7,509 nucleotides of DNA from Opitutaceae bacterium (GTDB lineage: Bacteria; Verrucomicrobiota; Verrucomicrobiia; Opitutales; Opitutaceae): positions 1 to 7,509 of the forward strand of contig JAIRTK010000401.1 of NCBI GenBank assembly GCA_031254955.1, given 5' to 3'. The translations under genes were made by a program, and so were the position numbers. Numbering within the stretch: position 1 is the first letter of the stretch; every line of letters begins with the position of its first letter. The notes under the pieces were generated by a model. It ran no database searches and was not told the origin of the DNA. It saw only the letters and a program-made list of their open reading frames with translations. Below, piece by piece: positions 5,061-7,509 of this stretch.

Positions 5061-7509
5061 ATGCGCACCAAAATCACGCTCGCCCTGCTCCTCCTCAACG
5101 CCGGGCTTTTCTACTACATCTTCTACATCCGCCACCACGACGACAAAAGCGTCGCCCGCGACCGCGTGCCCATCGAAGTCTCCGCCATCCAGACCATCGC
5201 CATCCGCTCCGCCGACGCCTCCATCGACACCCGCATCGAACGCCGGGGCGACCAATGGACGCTCGCCGCGCCCGTGGTCTGGCCCGCAAACGAATTTGCG
5301 GTCAAGAACATCCTCACCGAACTCGAATACCTCCGCTCCGAGACCAGCTTCGCCGTCCAAGACCTCGCCCTCAGCGGACAAACCCTCGCCGACTACGGCC
5401 TCGAAAACCCCTCGCTCACCCTCTCCTTCACCACCTCCGCCGCTCCCGCGCCCGTCACCCTGAAAATCGGCGACACCACCAAAGTCGGCAACCGCCTCTA
5501 CATCCTCTCGCCCGACGGCGCGCGCATCTTTGTGGTCAACCGCTCCCTGGCCGAGACCCTTGCGCTCAAACTCGACGACCTCCGCTCCGCCAGCCTCTTC
5601 ACCATCCCCGTCTTCGAAGCCCGGGCGCTGAACATCGAAGCCGGCGGCAGCGGCGCGCGCGTGCGCCTCCGCCGCGACAACGAACGCTGGGCCATCGAAA
5701 GCCCCATCCAGACCCGCGCCAGCAAAATCGGCGCCGAACTCGCCATCAGCGGACTCGGCGGCCTGCAAGTAAAGACCTTCGCCGGCGAAGAAGCCCGCGC
5801 CGCGCTCGCCACCCCGCGCCTGCGCGTCACCCTCGAAGGCAACAACCGCCGCGAAACCCTCCTCCTCGGCCCCCCCGCCCCTCCCGCCCAGGAAAGGAGC
5901 GCGGGCATTCCTGCCCGCGAACCCGGCGACCCCGCCGCCACCAGCCCGGCAACCCCCAATCCCCAATCCGCAACACCCAATCCCCATTCCCCATTCCTCA
6001 ATCCGCGCCCCCAAGAACCCTCCACCGATTATTACGCCCGCATGGAAAAAGACGGCGGCCCCGGCGCCGCCACCTTCCTCACCCTTTCGATTCCCGACCG
6101 CCTCCTCGCCACGCTCGACGACGCCGCCCGCGAACTCCGCGAAACGCGCATCCTCGATTTCTCCCCGGAAAACGTCACCACCATCACCATCGACGGCGCC
6201 GGCGCCACCGGCGAAATCGTGCTCCAGCGCCTCGAATCCAACGACAGCGCCCTCGGCGCCGCCTGGCAGATCGCCCTCCGGACCGACGGCAGCGGCATCC
6301 ACACCCTCCCCGCCGACCGCGCAACCGTCGCCCGCCTGCTCCGCGACCTCGAACGCCTCCGCGTCGAAGAACTCAAGCCGCCCGCCTCGCCCTTCGTCAA
6401 CGACGCCCCCTCCGACGCCGAAAAAGAAAACTACGGCTTCAACCGCCCCGCCCGCGAAGTCACCCTCGTCTTCGCCGCCCCCGCCTCGCCCTCCGGCGCC
6501 GTCACCGCGCCCCCGCCGCCCATCGTCCTCCAGATCGGCGACGGCACCGACCGCCTCACCTACGCCCGCCTCGCCAGCCAGAACTACGTATATCGCGTGC
6601 CCCCGCGCATCCTGGAGGAAATTTCCCTCTCCATGCTCGACTACCGCGAACGCACCCTGCGCGAACTCCCCGCCGGGGCGCAAATCACCGCGCTCAAACT
6701 CACCGACCTCGCGGGACCCGCCGGCCAGCAAGTCCTCCTCGAAACCGCGCTCCCGGCCCCCGCCGCCGACCCCCGCCGCGAAGCCATCGACACCCTCGCC
6801 GCGCAACTCCGCTCCCTCCGCGCGCAATCCTTTGTCGCCGGCCACTTCACCGCCACCGTGCTCACCGCCGGCGAGGAACGACTCTGGCGCTACCGCCTCG
6901 ACGCCACGCTCTCGCTCGTCGGCGCCGCCGCCGGCCAGACCGCCACCAGCACGCTTTTCTTTGCCGTCCGCTCCGGCGGCGCCACGCAACTGGCCGGCTC
7001 GCCCGAGTTCAACGTCGTCTTCGCCGCCGAACAACCGCTCCTCGACGCGCTCTTCGCCATCACCCACGCACCCCGCGACCCCGGCCCCCGCGAAACCAGC
7101 ACCAGCGAAACCGGCTCGCGACCCGAAGCCCGCACCCCGGCCACCCCGCCCGCGCCCGCCCGGACCACCCCGCCCCCCGCGCCCGCCCAAAGCGGCACGA
7201 CCACCCCGCCCGCCCCCGACGCAAAAACCTCAACCCCGGACGCCACCCCCGCAAACGCCCCGGCGAGTGCCCCCGCAAACACACGCGCACCGCCCCCCCC
7301 GCCCGCGCACGCCCCCACACACGCGCCCGCCCCCGCGCCCGCCGCCACAGTCATCCCCGCCCCCGCCGCCGCATCCCCCAACGCCACCGCCCCCGCCACC
7401 ACGTCCGCATCCCCCACCGCACCCACACCCGCCCCGTCATCCGCGCCCGCCGCCGCGAACATCCCCGCCCCCGCCGCCACATCCCCCAACGCCACCACAT
7501 CCGCCCCCG
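5061..7509 (+). CDS. DUF4340-type membrane-anchored protein, partial at the right edge
   Basis: 816 codons are visible with no stop, so the protein is cut by the window. The N-terminus MRTKITLALLLLNAGLFYYI is a signal-anchor-like helix. Residues about 60-190 match the DUF4340 pattern: QWTLAAPVVWPANEFAV (65-81), YGLENP (112-117), LKIGDTTKVGNRLYIL (134-149) and LRSASLF (174-180). A second, similar module is visible about 405-535, with YGFNRP (458-463), VLQIGDGTDRLTYARL (489-504), YVYRVPPRIL (509-518) and YRERTL (528-533). Between them, residues about 271-322 are low complexity and contain a translated REP-like repeat and a heptamer array. After residue about 670 the chain becomes extremely rich in Pro, Ala and Thr. 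It is the usual last partner of GldA/F/G-like sets and probably acts at the same membrane complex, but its function is unknown. No Shine-Dalgarno precedes the ATG. Usual family members are shorter than this one. Confidence 0.9.
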   Translation, partial: MRTKITLALLLLNAGLFYYIFYIRHHDDKSVARDRVPIEVSAIQTIAIRSADASIDTRIERRGDQWTLAAPVVWPANEFAVKNILTELEYLRSETSFAVQDLALSGQTLADYGLENPSLTLSFTTSAAPAPVTLKIGDTTKVGNRLYILSPDGARIFVVNRSLAETLALKLDDLRSASLFTIPVFEARALNIEAGGSGARVRLRRDNERWAIESPIQTRASKIGAELAISGLGGLQVKTFAGEEARAALATPRLRVTLEGNNRRETLLLGPPAPPAQERSAGIPAREPGDPAATSPATPNPQSATPNPHSPFLNPRPQEPSTDYYARMEKDGGPGAATFLTLSIPDRLLATLDDAARELRETRILDFSPENVTTITIDGAGATGEIVLQRLESNDSALGAAWQIALRTDGSGIHTLPADRATVARLLRDLERLRVEELKPPASPFVNDAPSDAEKENYGFNRPAREVTLVFAAPASPSGAVTAPPPPIVLQIGDGTDRLTYARLASQNYVYRVPPRILEEISLSMLDYRERTLRELPAGAQITALKLTDLAGPAGQQVLLETALPAPAADPRREAIDTLAAQLRSLRAQSFVAGHFTATVLTAGEERLWRYRLDATLSLVGAAAGQTATSTLFFAVRSGGATQLAGSPEFNVVFAAEQPLLDALFAITHAPRDPGPRETSTSETGSRPEARTPATPPAPARTTPPPAPAQSGTTTPPAPDAKTSTPDATPANAPASAPANTRAPPPPPAHAPTHAPAPAPAATVIPAPAAASPNATAPATTSASPTAPTPAPSSAPAAANIPAPAATSPNATTSAP
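5893..5920 (-). repeat. REP-like hairpin repeat, copy 2, inside the DUF4340 coding sequence
   Basis: This is the exact reverse complement of 517-544 (28 bp), with the hairpin at 5901-5918. It lies inside the open frame and is read as roughly ERSAGIPARE (residues 278-287). The reading frame of the DUF4340 protein continues correctly on both sides, so the insertion is in frame and tolerated, in a linker between the two modules. Confidence 0.8.
5951..6004. repeat. Heptamer array (CCCCAAT-type) inside the DUF4340 coding sequence
   Basis: About seven units of 7 bp, such as CCCCAAT, CCCCATT and CCTCAAT, lie 30 bp after the REP-like copy. They are translated as an Asn/Pro/Ser-rich stretch (about residues 297-316). 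The unit is a GC-richer relative of the 7-8 bp arrays in the two intergenic inserts. Repeat and array together account for most of an extra linker of about 50 residues. Confidence 0.7.
7353..7496 (+). repeat. Direct repeat in the Pro/Ala-rich tail of the DUF4340 protein
   Basis: The 36 bp at 7353-7388 recur with one base changed at 7461-7496, exactly 108 bp (36 codons) apart. They encode IPAPAAASPNAT and IPAPAATSPNAT. The surrounding tail (from about 7071) is built from short Pro, Ala and Thr codons and is prone to slippage or unequal exchange. The end of the array is not in the window. Confidence 0.8.

Noticed and set aside
5040..7190. - strand open frame of 716 codons
   Set aside because: Antisense shadow of the DUF4340 gene with a Gly-rich product. 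The + strand frame has a membrane anchor and the DUF4340 landmarks and stays open to the window edge.

Overview
The window is GC-rich DNA with a strong preference for C or G at third codon positions. The best guess is a Verrucomicrobiota genome of the Opitutaceae type. That guess rests on the gene set, the codon use and the style of the intergenic repeats; there is no marker gene in the window. All convincing genes read on the + strand.

Layout: positions 1-713 hold no convincing gene but carry several REP-like hairpins, including a perfect 29-bp inverted pair (84-112 / 163-191). A four-gene set follows: an ABC transporter ATPase of the GldA/NatA type (714-1709), an ABC-2 / GldF-type permease (2622-3383), a GldG-like membrane-anchored auxiliary protein (3398-4891), and a large DUF4340-type membrane-anchored protein that runs off the right edge (5061-7509, 816 codons visible). 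By family knowledge these four form one membrane ABC system. The ATPase drives the permease, and the GldG-like and DUF4340 proteins expose large domains outside the cytoplasmic membrane. The substrate is unknown. Gliding motility is not implied outside Bacteroidota.

The unusual part is the repeat DNA. The ATPase and permease genes are separated by 912 bp made almost entirely of repeats: an AT-rich octamer array, an inverted pair of 35/36-bp REP-like elements, two different 15-bp minisatellites that look like diverged inverted relatives, and a second AT-rich block of opposite polarity abutting the permease start. A smaller insert of similar plan (AT-rich inverted arms around a C-rich core) fills the 169 bp between the GldG-like and DUF4340 genes, running from 2 nt after the stop to 4 nt before the next start. 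A 28-bp REP-like sequence from the leader (517-544) recurs inverted inside the DUF4340 gene (5893-5920), is followed by a heptamer array, and is translated in frame. The genes themselves are a known type of system. The candidate new observation is the nested, symmetric repeat architecture that invades the operon and one of its proteins.
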